From Gp6-AA40 sp035711805 (GTDB taxonomy: Bacteria > Acidobacteriota > Vicinamibacteria > Vicinamibacterales > UBA2999): a stretch of 64,000 bases of DNA. The position numbers and the translations under genes were made by a program. Where the stretch lies: positions 124,001-188,000 of the forward strand of contig DASTBV010000155.1 in NCBI GenBank assembly GCA_035711805.1, read 5' to 3'. Below are positions 7,410-16,847 of the stretch, one piece after another (position 1 is the first letter of the stretch; every line of letters begins with the position of its first letter). Below the pieces are notes generated by a model. The model worked only from the letters and a program-made list of their open reading frames with translations, was not told the DNA's origin and ran no database searches.

Positions 7410-10016
7410 ATGCCGCTCAGCCCCGGCGCCCCATTTGGACCATACGAGATCCTGGCACCGCTCGGGGCGGGCGGGATGGGCCAGGTCTATCGCGCCCGCG
7501 ACCTGACGCTGCAGCGGGACGTGGCTCTCAAGGTCCTGCCGGACGCGGTCGCGCGCGACTCCGGCCGGCGTGCGCGTTTCGAGCGCGAGGCGCACGTTCT
7601 CGCGGCCCTCAATCATCCGCACATTGCCGCGATCTACGGCGTCGCCGAGAACCAAGGCGTCACGGCTCTCGTCCTGGAGCTGGTGGAAGGCCCCACCCTC
7701 GAACAGCGCCTGGCAGCCGGGGCGCTTCCGCTCGAGGAGACGGCGGCCATCGCACGTCAGGTTGCCGAGGCCCTCGAAGCCGCCCACGAAGCCGGCATCG
7801 TCCATCGCGACCTCAAACCCGCCAACATCAAGCTGCGGCCCGACGGCGCGGTGAAGGTGCTCGATTTCGGACTGGCGAAGGCGATCGAGGGCCACTCGGC
7901 CATTGCCGCCGAACGCTCGCACTTGCCGACAGCAGTCGCCGACGCCACTGCGGCGGGTCTGATTCTCGGCACCGCGGCCTACATGGCGCCCGAGCAAGCG
8001 CGCGGCCGGACGGTGGACAAGCGCGCGGATATCTGGGCGTTCGGTGTGGTGTTGTGGGAGATGCTGACCGGCCGCCCGCTCTTCCACGGCGAAACACTGA
8101 CCGACACGCTTGCCGCCGTGCTCACGCGAGAAATCGATTGGAGCCTGTTGCCGGGTTCGACGCCGCCGGCTCTCGTGGACCTGCTGCGGCGCTGCCTCGA
8201 GCGCGATCCGAAGAAGCGGCTGCGTGACATCGGCGACGTCAGGCTCGACGCAGGCGCGCTGGCGCCGGTGTCAGCCGTCGGTCCGGCATCGTCAACCGCG
8301 CGGCGCTGGTGGCTGTGGGGACTGGCGATTGCTGCGGCACTCGTCGCCGGTGTCGCGATCGGCCGGATCAGTCCGGGGGTGGAGACAGGTGCCCCGGCGC
8401 GGGAAGTGCGGTTCACGTTTCCGGCGGACAACCCGAGCTTCGCGGCGATCTCGCCGGACGGGTCGATGGCCGTCGTGGCGTCGGGCGGCCCGCTGCGTGT
8501 GCGCGACCTCGCCGGTGTGTCGTTGCGAGAGCTGAGTGGCACGGACGGCGCGATCAAGCCGTTCTGGTCTCCCGACAGTCGAACGATCGGGTTTGGCCGG
8601 GCGGGCCGACTGTGGCGCGTGAGTACGACCGGAGACGCGCCGGTCGTCATCTGTGACCTGCCGGGGGGCAGCTGGGATCAGGATGCCGGTGGCGCCTGGC
8701 TGCCCGACGATACGATCGTCTTCACGACCGGCGGCTCGCCGCTCATGCGTGTGCCGGCAGCCGGCGGAGACCCCGTGCGGCATCTGGCTGCCGACGCCGC
8801 CGGTGAGCTGCACTTTCACTTCGCGCACCCACTACCCGGAGCGCGAGGCCTGCTGTATGTCGTGCATCGCGAGTCCGGGCCCGACACGCTCGAGGTGTTC
8901 GCGGGCGGCAACCGTAAGGTGCTGTTGCACGCGCCAGGCCAGACGATTCATGACCCCGTGTACTCCCCGACCGGGCATATCCTGTTCGCCCGGGCGCCCG
9001 TCAACGAGGGCGTCTGGGCCCTGCCGTTTTCGCTCGAGCGGCTGGACGCGACCGGCACTGCGTACCTCGTCGAGGCGGGCCTGGGGACGCCGAGCGTCTC
9101 GGCGACCGGCACGTTCCTCTACCTGCCGGCCCCGACTACCATCCCCACGCGCCTCCAGTGGCGCGCACGGAACGGGACTCTGCTCGAGGCCATCGGCGAG
9201 GCGGCGCTCTTCGAACCGTTTCCCGAGCTGTCGCCCGACGGCACACAGGTCGCCATCGGCGAACGCGTCTCCGGTACGTGGGGTCTCTCCGTGATCGACC
9301 TCGCGCGAGGCACGCGCGTGCGCCTCGCCGGTGGAGAGCGCGTATCGACACCGGCCTGGGCGCCTGATGGCCGTAGCATTCTCTACAGCGCGAGGCCTCC
9401 CGGAGCTGCCGACCAGGTCATCCGGCGCGTGTGGCTCGACGGCTCGCCTTCCGAGAGCCTCGAGCCGGGGTTTCGACCTGCCTCGCCCGATGGGTTGCGG
9501 TACTTCTTCGATCGCCTCCGGAACAACGACTTCGATCTGCTGGTCGGGACACTCGACCGGACCGCGCCGACGGAGACGTTCGTCGGCGGCGCACTCGCCG
9601 ATGTGGCTGCGCGACCGTCGCCCGATGGCCGGCTCGTCGCGTACATGTCCATGCCGTCGATCGTGGTCGGGAATCCCGAGGTCGTGTTGAGGCGTTACCC
9701 GCTCACTGACGCGCGGTGGCAGGTTTCGTCGGGCGGCGGATCACATCCGCGCTGGAGCGCCGAGGGCGACCGCGTGTATTACATCACCGCGGACGGTATC
9801 TACGAGGTGGCAGTGACGACGAGTGGCCAGACGGTGAAGCTATCGCCGCCGCGTCGCCTCTTCGCCCGTCGGGCGCCGTTGACCGAGATCGGGCCGGATG
9901 GCTTCGACGTCGCCAGAGATGGCCGGTTTCTCCTCCTCGAACAAGTCGCGTCCTCGACCGAGCGCTTCGTGCACGTAGTCTTGAATTGGACCGCGCGGCG
10001 CGTCCCGGGGACGTGA
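7410..10016 (+). CDS. Transmembrane Ser/Thr protein kinase with PD40 sensor
   Basis: 868 residues. Same architecture as the 4713 kinase, with catalytic residues at the same positions: Lys41, Asp134 in HRDLKPAN, DFG Asp152; activation segment GTAAYMAPEQARG. The membrane helix is at about 300-320 (WWLWGLAIAAALVAGVAIG). The distal region carries PD40 blades. The kinase domain resembles the 1232 and 4713 copies closely, while the sensor halves differ more, which is what one expects from duplication followed by sensor divergence. ATG 7410 follows a TATAAT box by only 12 bases, so it has its own promoter and perhaps a nearly leaderless message. Confidence 0.93.
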   Translation: MPLSPGAPFGPYEILAPLGAGGMGQVYRARDLTLQRDVALKVLPDAVARDSGRRARFEREAHVLAALNHPHIAAIYGVAENQGVTALVLELVEGPTLEQRLAAGALPLEETAAIARQVAEALEAAHEAGIVHRDLKPANIKLRPDGAVKVLDFGLAKAIEGHSAIAAERSHLPTAVADATAAGLILGTAAYMAPEQARGRTVDKRADIWAFGVVLWEMLTGRPLFHGETLTDTLAAVLTREIDWSLLPGSTPPALVDLLRRCLERDPKKRLRDIGDVRLDAGALAPVSAVGPASSTARRWWLWGLAIAAALVAGVAIGRISPGVETGAPAREVRFTFPADNPSFAAISPDGSMAVVASGGPLRVRDLAGVSLRELSGTDGAIKPFWSPDSRTIGFGRAGRLWRVSTTGDAPVVICDLPGGSWDQDAGGAWLPDDTIVFTTGGSPLMRVPAAGGDPVRHLAADAAGELHFHFAHPLPGARGLLYVVHRESGPDTLEVFAGGNRKVLLHAPGQTIHDPVYSPTGHILFARAPVNEGVWALPFSLERLDATGTAYLVEAGLGTPSVSATGTFLYLPAPTTIPTRLQWRARNGTLLEAIGEAALFEPFPELSPDGTQVAIGERVSGTWGLSVIDLARGTRVRLAGGERVSTPAWAPDGRSILYSARPPGAADQVIRRVWLDGSPSESLEPGFRPASPDGLRYFFDRLRNNDFDLLVGTLDRTAPTETFVGGALADVAARPSPDGRLVAYMSMPSIVVGNPEVVLRRYPLTDARWQVSSGGGSHPRWSAEGDRVYYITADGIYEVAVTTSGQTVKLSPPRRLFARRAPLTEIGPDGFDVARDGRFLLLEQVASSTERFVHVVLNWTARRVPGT

Positions 10017-10099
10017 GTCCACGCCGAGAAGCCGCTTCAACAGGTCCGTGCCTCGGCGCCCTCGTTGTGTCGCGATCGCGATCGAATCGTCTGCTTCCG

Positions 10100-11200
10100 T
10101 CAGCGATTGGGGTTGAGGGTCTGGAATATGGTCAAGGATTCCAGCATCAGCCCGCTCGCCGCGTCGGTTTGGCCCTTCAGATCCTCTGGCGTCAGACTCC
10201 AGAAGTGTGCGAACCAGCCGCTGGCGATGCCGCGTGAGCGACGCAGGAAATCGGCGTACTCGGCCGGCGTGCAGTTGAGCGGAAACGTCTCCTCGACGAC
10301 CACCGGCTTTCCTTGCCTGTAGCGGGCCAGCGACTCGAGTGCGACGTCCACCTTTCCGCTCGCCGGGTACACATGCACCGCGAGGAAGTCCACCTCGGAG
10401 GCGATCTCCGCGGGCGGGAACCCGGCCAGGTTCTCGGGCTTTGCATTGTCGACCCAGATCAGACCGACCGTAATCAGGTGGCGCCGATCGTGCCTGCGGA
10501 TCGCCTCCGTCATCTGCCGCAGCCACGCGCGGGCAATGTCCGGAGCCCTCCGCCCTGCGGGATCGAGGTTGATGTATTCGAGATAGCGCATGCCTTCCAA
10601 TTCCGCGGGATGCGTCCACTCCCCCGCCGGTCTTGGCATGGTCGAGACAAGCGGCTCGTTCATCAAGTTGTAGGCAAAGACACCCGGACGATTCGCGCAG
10701 ACCTTTGCGATCGCTTCCCAGAATGCTGCTTGCGCAGCCCAGCGTTCCTTCTCGGTGAGATTCCGGTACCACGACGGCACATCGGCGAGACGGAACGTTC
10801 CCAGGCCGGTCACGTCCAGGTACACCCCCACGTCTTCGGCGAGGCCAATCAGCTTTTCGAGACGCGCCAGGTTGGCCTGATTCGGCGAGCCTGGCGCGTC
10901 CATGAATCTGATGAACTGCAGGCTGACGCGGACCACGTTGGCGCCGAGGCGCTTCATTTCGCGGAAATCGCGCTCGACCTTCGGCCAGCCGTCACGCCCG
11001 TCACCGTGCCAGTAGTCCTCGAGCAGGCGGAACCGCTCGTCGCGGAAGTAGTTGAAACCCCAGGGGATGAACACGGTGCGGTCGTTCGAGAGGACGAACC
11101 CCTCTCGGGCCTCGTTCACAGCGACCCACAAAGGTGACTGGGCGAAGGCCTGGACATTGAAAGCCGCGAGAAGGAGCACGAGCCGAAGCGAGGACGTCAT
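10100..11200 (-). CDS. Secreted GH5-type glycoside hydrolase (cellulase/mannanase-like)
   Basis: 366 residues from ATG 11200, which begins the signal peptide MTSSLRLVLLLAAFNVQAFA. The fold is a GH5-like TIM barrel: an early FIPWGFNYF strand, then VVRVSLQF. The acid/base Glu182 is in NLMNEP, and the likely nucleophile Glu303 or Glu304 is in VVVEETF. The enzyme should hydrolyse a beta-glycan (mannan or glucan) outside the cytoplasm; the substrate cannot be read from sequence. An in-frame extension to 11308 is arginine-rich and unlikely to be translated. It stands alone, convergent with the third kinase. Confidence 0.85.
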   Translation of the reverse strand: MTSSLRLVLLLAAFNVQAFAQSPLWVAVNEAREGFVLSNDRTVFIPWGFNYFRDERFRLLEDYWHGDGRDGWPKVERDFREMKRLGANVVRVSLQFIRFMDAPGSPNQANLARLEKLIGLAEDVGVYLDVTGLGTFRLADVPSWYRNLTEKERWAAQAAFWEAIAKVCANRPGVFAYNLMNEPLVSTMPRPAGEWTHPAELEGMRYLEYINLDPAGRRAPDIARAWLRQMTEAIRRHDRRHLITVGLIWVDNAKPENLAGFPPAEIASEVDFLAVHVYPASGKVDVALESLARYRQGKPVVVEETFPLNCTPAEYADFLRRSRGIASGWFAHFWSLTPEDLKGQTDAASGLMLESLTIFQTLNPNR

Positions 11201-11486
11201 CACTGGTTTCACGTGCCTTTTGGACGCATGGCCGGTTAGACGGGTTGTCCCGGAGCTGCCGTCATGTCGATCCGAGTATGAACGCGCTGAACGTCCCGTT
11301 CTCTTCACGTTCGACGACGACTAGAAAATACCCCGCCGTCATGCTGCTTCCGTGGGGCTGCGTCTCTACCGCGTCCAAGGCCGCGTCCTTTCGGCGACAG
11401 CGTCATTGAGCCTGACGGTTATCAGCATTGCCTACGGCTCTCGGATCGCAGGGCCGGTCGAGCGAATACGAGGTAGGATCCAGGGC
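11201..11486. other. Intergenic stretch before the toxin-antitoxin pair
   Basis: 286 bases between the divergent glycosidase and the antitoxin gene. I see no coding frame with a ribosome site and no clear promoter or terminator. Confidence 0.4.
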
Positions 11487-11729
11487 ATGCAGGCACGCAA
11501 GATCCAAGTCAAAAACGGCCGCTTGGTGCTGGACGAGCCGACAGATTTGCCAGAGGGAGCCGAGGTCGAGGTCTTGGTGATCGACGACGAGCTGACGGCC
11601 GAAGAACGGGCTGCACTGCACGCGTCTCTGGATCGGGCCTTGGACGACTCCGAGGCAGGCCGAGGTATTGACGCCTGGGAGTTCTTGGACCGGTATCGGG
11701 CGCGGCGTGAAGATCGTCCTGCTCGATGA
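11487..11729 (+). CDS. Antitoxin of a ParE/RelE-type module
   Basis: 80 residues. The N-terminal part (MQARKIQVKNGRLVLDEP, then LPEGAEVEVLVID) looks like the short beta-rich DNA-binding or dimer region of small antitoxins, followed by a charged helix (LTAEERAALHASLDRAL) and an Arg-rich tail that would wrap the toxin. ATG 11487 has AGGA nine bases upstream; the longer frame from 11352 has no support. Its 3' end overlaps the toxin start by 23 bases, a usual arrangement in addiction modules. The antitoxin subfamily is uncertain. Confidence 0.75.
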   Translation: MQARKIQVKNGRLVLDEPTDLPEGAEVEVLVIDDELTAEERAALHASLDRALDDSEAGRGIDAWEFLDRYRARREDRPAR

Positions 11730-12003
11730 GGCCCAAGAACGGTTCGAAGCTGAAGATCGCTGGTGGCGTGAACACCGTGACGCGAAGGAGCTCTTCGTAA
11801 CAGAGTTCGAAGAGGCAGTGCGACACGTTGCCGCCGCGCCCGGCATTGGCCAGCAGTATCGCCGCACTCGAGGCAGGCTGATTCAGCGCGTCCTGATGCC
11901 CAAGACTCGCTGCCACGTCTACTACTTCTACGACTCGAACCGCGACATTCTCGAGATTCATTCGATCTGGGGCGCACGACGAAAACGTGGACCCGGCCTG
12001 TAG
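11707..12003 (+). CDS. ParE/RelE superfamily toxin
   Basis: 98 residues from GTG 11707. The sequence VKIVLLDEAQERFEAEDRWW, followed by helices and a C-terminal strand pair RCHVYYFYD and ILEIHSIWGARRKRGP, fits the ParE/RelE fold. The family pattern (basic residue, YYF strand, final WGARR) is clear. ParE members poison gyrase and RelE members cut mRNA; I cannot tell which applies, though the plasmid-stabilisation ParE branch seems closer. It overlaps its antitoxin and the cassette is followed directly by a permease relic, so the locus may have been a site of insertion. Confidence 0.85.
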   Translation: MKIVLLDEAQERFEAEDRWWREHRDAKELFVTEFEEAVRHVAAAPGIGQQYRRTRGRLIQRVLMPKTRCHVYYFYDSNRDILEIHSIWGARRKRGPGL

Positions 12004-12019
12004 TCAGGTCCTGGCCTGC

Positions 12020-12324
12020 CTGATCGGTCAGCGGAGGTCAGAGATTGCGATTCGTCTCGCGCTGGGGGCCACACGCTCGGAGGTGGTCTGGCTCGTCGTC
12101 AAACGGGGGTACTCCTGGCCAGTGCCGGTGTGACGCTCGGGTTGACAGCGTCCTTCGCGCTTTCACGAATAGTCGAGAGCGCGTTGTTCGGCGTCAGCCC
12201 GGTTGACCGTCTGACGTACGCGCTTGCTCCGACGCTCCTTCTGATTGTCGTGATCGCCGTGTCGTCGGTGCCGGCATGGCGGGCGACCCGGGTTCCGATG
12301 ATCGAGGCGTTGAGAACTGACTAA
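12020..12324 (+). pseudogene. C-terminal relic of an ADOP/MacB-type ABC permease, frameshifted
   Basis: Reading from 12020 gives LIGQRRSEIAIRLALGATR, the hallmark cytoplasmic motif of FtsX/MacB permeases, then VVWLVVKRG. At about 12108-12111, within a run of five Gs, the frame is off by one base. The next frame continues as VLLASAGVTLGL, then two further membrane segments, and ends with the family's C-terminal VPAWRATRVPMIEALRTD at 12324. The N-terminal 85% of such a protein is absent. This is therefore a truncated, frameshifted remnant, not a 64-residue gene. The intact permease at 12417 is on the opposite strand. Confidence 0.75.
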
Positions 12325-12416
12325 TGGGCCGATCTACGGCAATCGACGCACATCAACAAAATCTGATCAGTTGCGAAAATCGCCCAGCAGTTAGCCACGG
12401 TGGATGGCCACATGTT

Positions 12417-14894
12417 TCAGGCTTGCCTCAGGGCGTCGCTTGGATTGATCCGGAGCGCGCGTCTGGCGGGCCCGATGCAAGCGAGCAGACACGCGGCGAG
12501 CATCACCGCGGCCGTCACTCCAACATATCCGGCGTAGAGCGCAAGGTCGTCCGCGCGTCGATCGGGCGGCGCTGCCACTGCGACGGCCAACAGCAGAAGC
12601 GCGCCGCCGGCGGTGGTTCCGCTCCCCATGAGCACGATACCTCGGGACAGGATTCCGGCGAGCACCTGCCGTGGGCTGGCACCGAGCGCCGCGCGCAGCC
12701 CGATTTCGCGCGTCCGCCGCGACACGCTGACGGACATCAGCGAGAAGATTCCCAGCGCCGACAGAAACAGGACGAGTATGGTCACCCCCGCCTGCACTCC
12801 GGCTGACCTGGCCAGGTTCATGTCCCGCTGCCGGACCCATTCGCTCAGCGGCAGCGCGTCGCGGACGTACACCCTGGCATCGACATCGGCGGCAATGACC
12901 GGCAGCCGCGCGGCGAGGCCGGCCGGATTGCCGCGCAGGTGCACGCTCATCACCAGCGGAGAGACCGTTCCCGCCGACGCTGCGTGAAACACGAACGGCC
13001 GTTCGTCGCCCAGGTCGTCAGGATCCAAGCCGACGTCGCGCACGACGCCCACGATCTCGAACCACGTCTCCGCTGCTGACGTGTCTGGCCGGCCGGATGA
13101 CGCGGGATAGCGGAGGCGGGCGCCGATCGGCGAGCCCCTGCCCGCATCTTCTGAAAACTGGCGCGCGAACGCCTCGTTGACGATGACCGTCCGGACAGTG
13201 GGACTTCGGTCCCCCGCGTGGAACGCGCGTCCGGCAACGATCGGACGATCGAACGCCTCGAAAAATCCCGGCCCCACCGCAAGCGTCCAGAACAGATCTT
13301 CGTACGCCGGCTCGGCGCCGGGAGAGGACTCGACCTCTCCGAATCGGGTTCTCGGCCCTGACCCCGGCGCGCCGTCGCCAAAGGTGACCGCGATCACGCC
13401 AGGTTCCTGCGCGATGCGCCGCTCGAGCGCCGCGAACGTCTGCGCCCGCCGCTCCTCGAACGCAGGCGTGGTCTCCTCCTCGAACGGCCGATCCACGTCG
13501 ATGCGGGCGGCGAGATACTCTCGACTTGGAAATCGAGCGCGGATGTTCAGGTTGCGCACGGCCTCGCTCGCGGTCTCCAGCGCAGGCGGGATACCGATAG
13601 CCGTCAGCGCTACCTGAACGATCATCGCTCCTGTCCAGACGCGCCCGAAGCGCAGCGTGGCGCCACCGGTGCCCCGGTTCGCGAGCTGCCATTGCACGTG
13701 CGCTCGCGTAGCCTTCAGCGCAGGCAGAAGTGACAACAGGACCGCGCTGATGATTGCCAGGCCACCGGCGTACAGAATCGTCGAGAGCTCCAGGCCGGGG
13801 GTTATCCAGAACGGTGCGCCTCCCGTGGGTCCGCCTCGCGCGCCAGCCCCGTTGACGTTCGCGATCCCCCACCTGATCGCCTGGTCGGCGGCCATCACGC
13901 CGACCGCGGTTGCTACCGACGCGAGCACAAGAGCCTCCACGAAGAGTTGGCCGATGATGCGCGAGCGGCTCGCACCAAGCGCGTAACGCACGGCGATTTC
14001 CCCCTCTCGTGTGGCCGTTCTCGCGTAGACGAGGGTGCCGACGGTCAGGCACGCAATCATCAGCACCAGCAGCGCAGGCAGGTTCGTGATCGCGAACCGC
14101 GCGAAGTCCGGGACGTCGGACGCTTCCCCCGGTCGCATGACGCGCGATCGCAGATGCGCGTGCGTCGCCGGAAGCGCCGCGGCCGACCGCTCGCTGAGGA
14201 CGCGTAACTCGGCATTCGCCTGCTCTCGCGTGACACCAGGAGCGAGCCTGCCGATCACGCTGACCGCACCGCCCTCCAGCGGCTCGTACGAGGCACGAAG
14301 CGACAAGGGGGTCCAGGCGTCGTGGTTGACGGGGTACCTGAAACCCTCCGGCATCACACCGATCACGGTCGCCGGTGTGTTCCCCAGCCTCACGACCGAT
14401 CCGACGACGTCGCGCCGGCCGCCGAAGGAGCGCTGCCACACGTCGTAGCCGAGCACAACCACTCTCGGCGCTCCCGGTTGCTCGTCCGAATCGATCAGGG
14501 CACGACCAAGCATCGGGGGCACATGTGCCGTGCCGAAAGCGGTGGCCGTGAGATCCGCCAGCCGGATCGGCCCTGGAACCGCGCCGACGACGATCAGATT
14601 GCGGGTGTTCGTGCTGTACGCACCCAAGCCCTCGATCGTGTGCAGCTCGCGCCGCCACTCGAGGAAGTCGCGCACGACCCGCGGCTCTGGCGTGTTCGTC
14701 AGGGTGTTCTGCGTCTCGATCAAGACGATGCGGTCGCCGTCGGGCAGCGGGATCGTCGGCGCCAGAAGCTTGCCTGCCAGGTCGTACCAGCCCGCCCCGA
14801 TCCCGATGGCAACGGCGAGCGCCAGCCCGCCGGCGATCGTCAGCGCTGGGTACTTCAGGAGCATCCGGAGTCCGAGCTTGTAGTCCTGCAGCAT
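12417..14894 (-). CDS. ADOP-type ABC transporter permease (MacB/FtsX family)
   Basis: 825 residues, ATG 14894 with GAGGGC upstream. The first membrane helix is at about 17-37, followed by a large periplasmic MacB-like core domain, a first FtsX helix bundle (about 275-395), a second periplasmic region and a second FtsX bundle at about 700-815 containing SVSRRTREIGLRAALGASPR. This duplicated layout is that of the acidobacterial duplicated orphan permeases (TIGR03434). No ATP-binding subunit is adjacent, which is normal for orphans. The N-terminal PadR-like domain often fused to these permeases is absent. Substrate is unknown. Confidence 0.88.
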   Translation of the reverse strand: MLQDYKLGLRMLLKYPALTIAGGLALAVAIGIGAGWYDLAGKLLAPTIPLPDGDRIVLIETQNTLTNTPEPRVVRDFLEWRRELHTIEGLGAYSTNTRNLIVVGAVPGPIRLADLTATAFGTAHVPPMLGRALIDSDEQPGAPRVVVLGYDVWQRSFGGRRDVVGSVVRLGNTPATVIGVMPEGFRYPVNHDAWTPLSLRASYEPLEGGAVSVIGRLAPGVTREQANAELRVLSERSAAALPATHAHLRSRVMRPGEASDVPDFARFAITNLPALLVLMIACLTVGTLVYARTATREGEIAVRYALGASRSRIIGQLFVEALVLASVATAVGVMAADQAIRWGIANVNGAGARGGPTGGAPFWITPGLELSTILYAGGLAIISAVLLSLLPALKATRAHVQWQLANRGTGGATLRFGRVWTGAMIVQVALTAIGIPPALETASEAVRNLNIRARFPSREYLAARIDVDRPFEEETTPAFEERRAQTFAALERRIAQEPGVIAVTFGDGAPGSGPRTRFGEVESSPGAEPAYEDLFWTLAVGPGFFEAFDRPIVAGRAFHAGDRSPTVRTVIVNEAFARQFSEDAGRGSPIGARLRYPASSGRPDTSAAETWFEIVGVVRDVGLDPDDLGDERPFVFHAASAGTVSPLVMSVHLRGNPAGLAARLPVIAADVDARVYVRDALPLSEWVRQRDMNLARSAGVQAGVTILVLFLSALGIFSLMSVSVSRRTREIGLRAALGASPRQVLAGILSRGIVLMGSGTTAGGALLLLAVAVAAPPDRRADDLALYAGYVGVTAAVMLAACLLACIGPARRALRINPSDALRQA

Positions 14895-15100
14895 GTGCCC
14901 TCGCCTGGATCCAGGGCCCTATCTCAAACGGGATGCCAACCGGTGGCGACGAAACATGCCACAAAACGACGCGCCGGGCGCGCCGAGTCGGCGCACTGTT
15001 CGCCGCTGGGACGAGGGTGTTCGTTTACACACTCGGTGGAATCCGGAGCGTTGTCAGGACGGTCCAAGAAACCGCGACGCTTCAGTTCGACTTGCGAAGG

Positions 15101-16615
15101 TCAGAGGCTCCGGAGGAACGCCAGCAGAGCGTTTCGATCTTCGATACTCAACGACAGACCAAACGTATGGCCCGGCACGGGGCGCCTCGTTACACCGGGC
15201 GGATTCCAGCCGTTCGGCTCGTACGCGGGTGAGGTACGCATCGGATCGAACATCTCTTCGAGACTCGTCAGCGAGGCATCGTGAAGCAGGCGCGGTCGAT
15301 ACCAGACACCGCGCAACGAGGGAATCTTGTAGAAGCCGGTTCCCTTGCGCGTTTTGAGTGCGAGTCCTGGATCGGTCCCTACCGACACCGAGGTAATGTC
15401 ATCGCGATTGGGATGATTTGCCGGCGGCTCCCAGCCCTGGGCGACCGTCAGCCGTCCGCTGGTGTAATTGGGCGGCACGTGACAGTTCACGCAACCTTCC
15501 CCGCGAAAGACCTGTTCGCCGCGGGCGATCAGCCGCGCGGGAGCCGCATTCGGATTCTTCGGCGGCTCGAGTGCCATCAGATACATCCCGATGGCATAGA
15601 GCACTTCATCGGCGTACCGGAACCGCACGCGCCGCTGCGCGTCTGTCAGGATGCGGTGCGGTCCGAAGTCCATTGGATCGGCGCCAGTGATGAACGCCGC
15701 GTAGCGGGCCGCATCCTCGGGCCCTCGCAACCGGTGCGTGCCCGTCGCGTCGAGATAACGGCTGTAGCGCAGGATCTGCAGATCCGGAATCTTCGTTGCG
15801 TAATACGGGCTGCCGTGCGGGCGATTGACGACGCCGGGTTCTCCCGCCGCGAGTCCCTGGAGTCCGTCCGCCGCCGCGTTTCGCAGGCTCTCGACACGCT
15901 CGTCGCGCGCCCAGGGGACGGTCCACATTCGCCACGCAGCGGTGGAAACCGGATCGCCCTCGTAAAAACGCTGCATCGCCAGCGGAGCAGCCGCTGCGAT
16001 AGCGCCGAGGCCGCGAGGGATCAGCGGAGGGCTGCCGGGAGGCCGCGGTCCCCTGGGACCCGCGAACGCGACTCCACCATCTGGCCGAACGGTAAAGTGA
16101 CAGGCGCTGCACGCCGGCGAGGTCAACTTCACGCCTTCGCTGGTCACCAGCCAGCGCGGTCCGAAGGCGGATCCGTCAGGAAGCCGGAAGACGCCTGCAA
16201 ACGTCTTCGGATCTCGAGCCTGAGCGATGAGAGCCGGATCGTCCGTGCGGCTCCAGAAATTGTCGACCTCGCGAAACGCCCGTTCACCCGCTGCGACCCA
16301 GTCCGCCGTGCTCCGGATCTTCGACACGTCCACCAGCGGCTCCGGCTTCTTTTTTTGCAGCTCCTCCCAGTAGCCGGGCGGTTCGCTATCTGGATGATAG
16401 ACAGGGTAGGTTCGCAGGTTCTCCGCCGGCACGCTGTAATACTCGGCCGACGAATAATGCGTTGGACGAACGTTCAGTGTCGCAACAGGGGTAGCCCAGT
16501 CCGCCAACGCGGCGTCATCCCAGATGCGCGGTACCTGCGTCCCCCCTTGCGCCAGAAGGGCCGCGGACAGCGTCGCCAGAAGTCCGAGTTGCAATACCGC
16601 CCGGGCAGCCTTCAT
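15101..16615 (-). CDS. Exported diheme cytochrome c
   Basis: 504 residues from ATG 16615, which has GGAG eight bases upstream and begins a clean signal peptide (MKAARAVLQLGLLATLSAALL). An upstream alternative at 16642 only lengthens the signal. Two heme c attachment motifs are present: CSACH near residue 168 and CVNCH near 373. Between them are conserved Trp/Tyr-rich stretches of unknown role, and the C-terminal part reads like the cytochrome c domain of c-type oxidases and peroxidases (LHDASLTSLEEMFDP, then LSIEDRNALLAFLRSL). It should act as a periplasmic electron carrier or dehydrogenase partner; no partner is adjacent. Confidence 0.85.
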   Translation of the reverse strand: MKAARAVLQLGLLATLSAALLAQGGTQVPRIWDDAALADWATPVATLNVRPTHYSSAEYYSVPAENLRTYPVYHPDSEPPGYWEELQKKKPEPLVDVSKIRSTADWVAAGERAFREVDNFWSRTDDPALIAQARDPKTFAGVFRLPDGSAFGPRWLVTSEGVKLTSPACSACHFTVRPDGGVAFAGPRGPRPPGSPPLIPRGLGAIAAAAPLAMQRFYEGDPVSTAAWRMWTVPWARDERVESLRNAAADGLQGLAAGEPGVVNRPHGSPYYATKIPDLQILRYSRYLDATGTHRLRGPEDAARYAAFITGADPMDFGPHRILTDAQRRVRFRYADEVLYAIGMYLMALEPPKNPNAAPARLIARGEQVFRGEGCVNCHVPPNYTSGRLTVAQGWEPPANHPNRDDITSVSVGTDPGLALKTRKGTGFYKIPSLRGVWYRPRLLHDASLTSLEEMFDPMRTSPAYEPNGWNPPGVTRRPVPGHTFGLSLSIEDRNALLAFLRSL

Positions 16616-16741
16616 CGCAACCACTCCGCGGAACAGCACCATCGCGATGGTCCCCGAAAATGAACGCGCCGAGGATCATATAGCCCACACCGCGCTACAA
16701 GCTCAGCCGGAACGAAATCACGCACTGATTCCCTCGTCGAT

Positions 16742-16760
16742 CGTGGTCGGTCCGACCACG
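16742..16760. promoter_or_regulatory. Perfect 9+1+9 dyad in a divergent promoter region
   Basis: CGTGGTCGG-T-CCGACCACG is a perfect inverted repeat between the cytochrome c gene (start 16615, minus) and the VOC gene (start 16848, plus). With no T-tract it looks more like an operator for a dimeric regulator than a terminator. The regulator is not identified. Confidence 0.5.
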
Positions 16761-16847
16761 CCAACTGAAAGCGGGAGGTGCGGCAGCCGTGCCAGTATTG
16801 GACTACGTCAGCACGGTGTTGGCGCAACTCGAAAACAGGAAGTAGCG

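Noticed and set aside
12130..12324. A real 64-residue membrane protein.
   Set aside because: It is the in-frame end of a permease whose preceding codons are found one base out of frame at 12020-12110.
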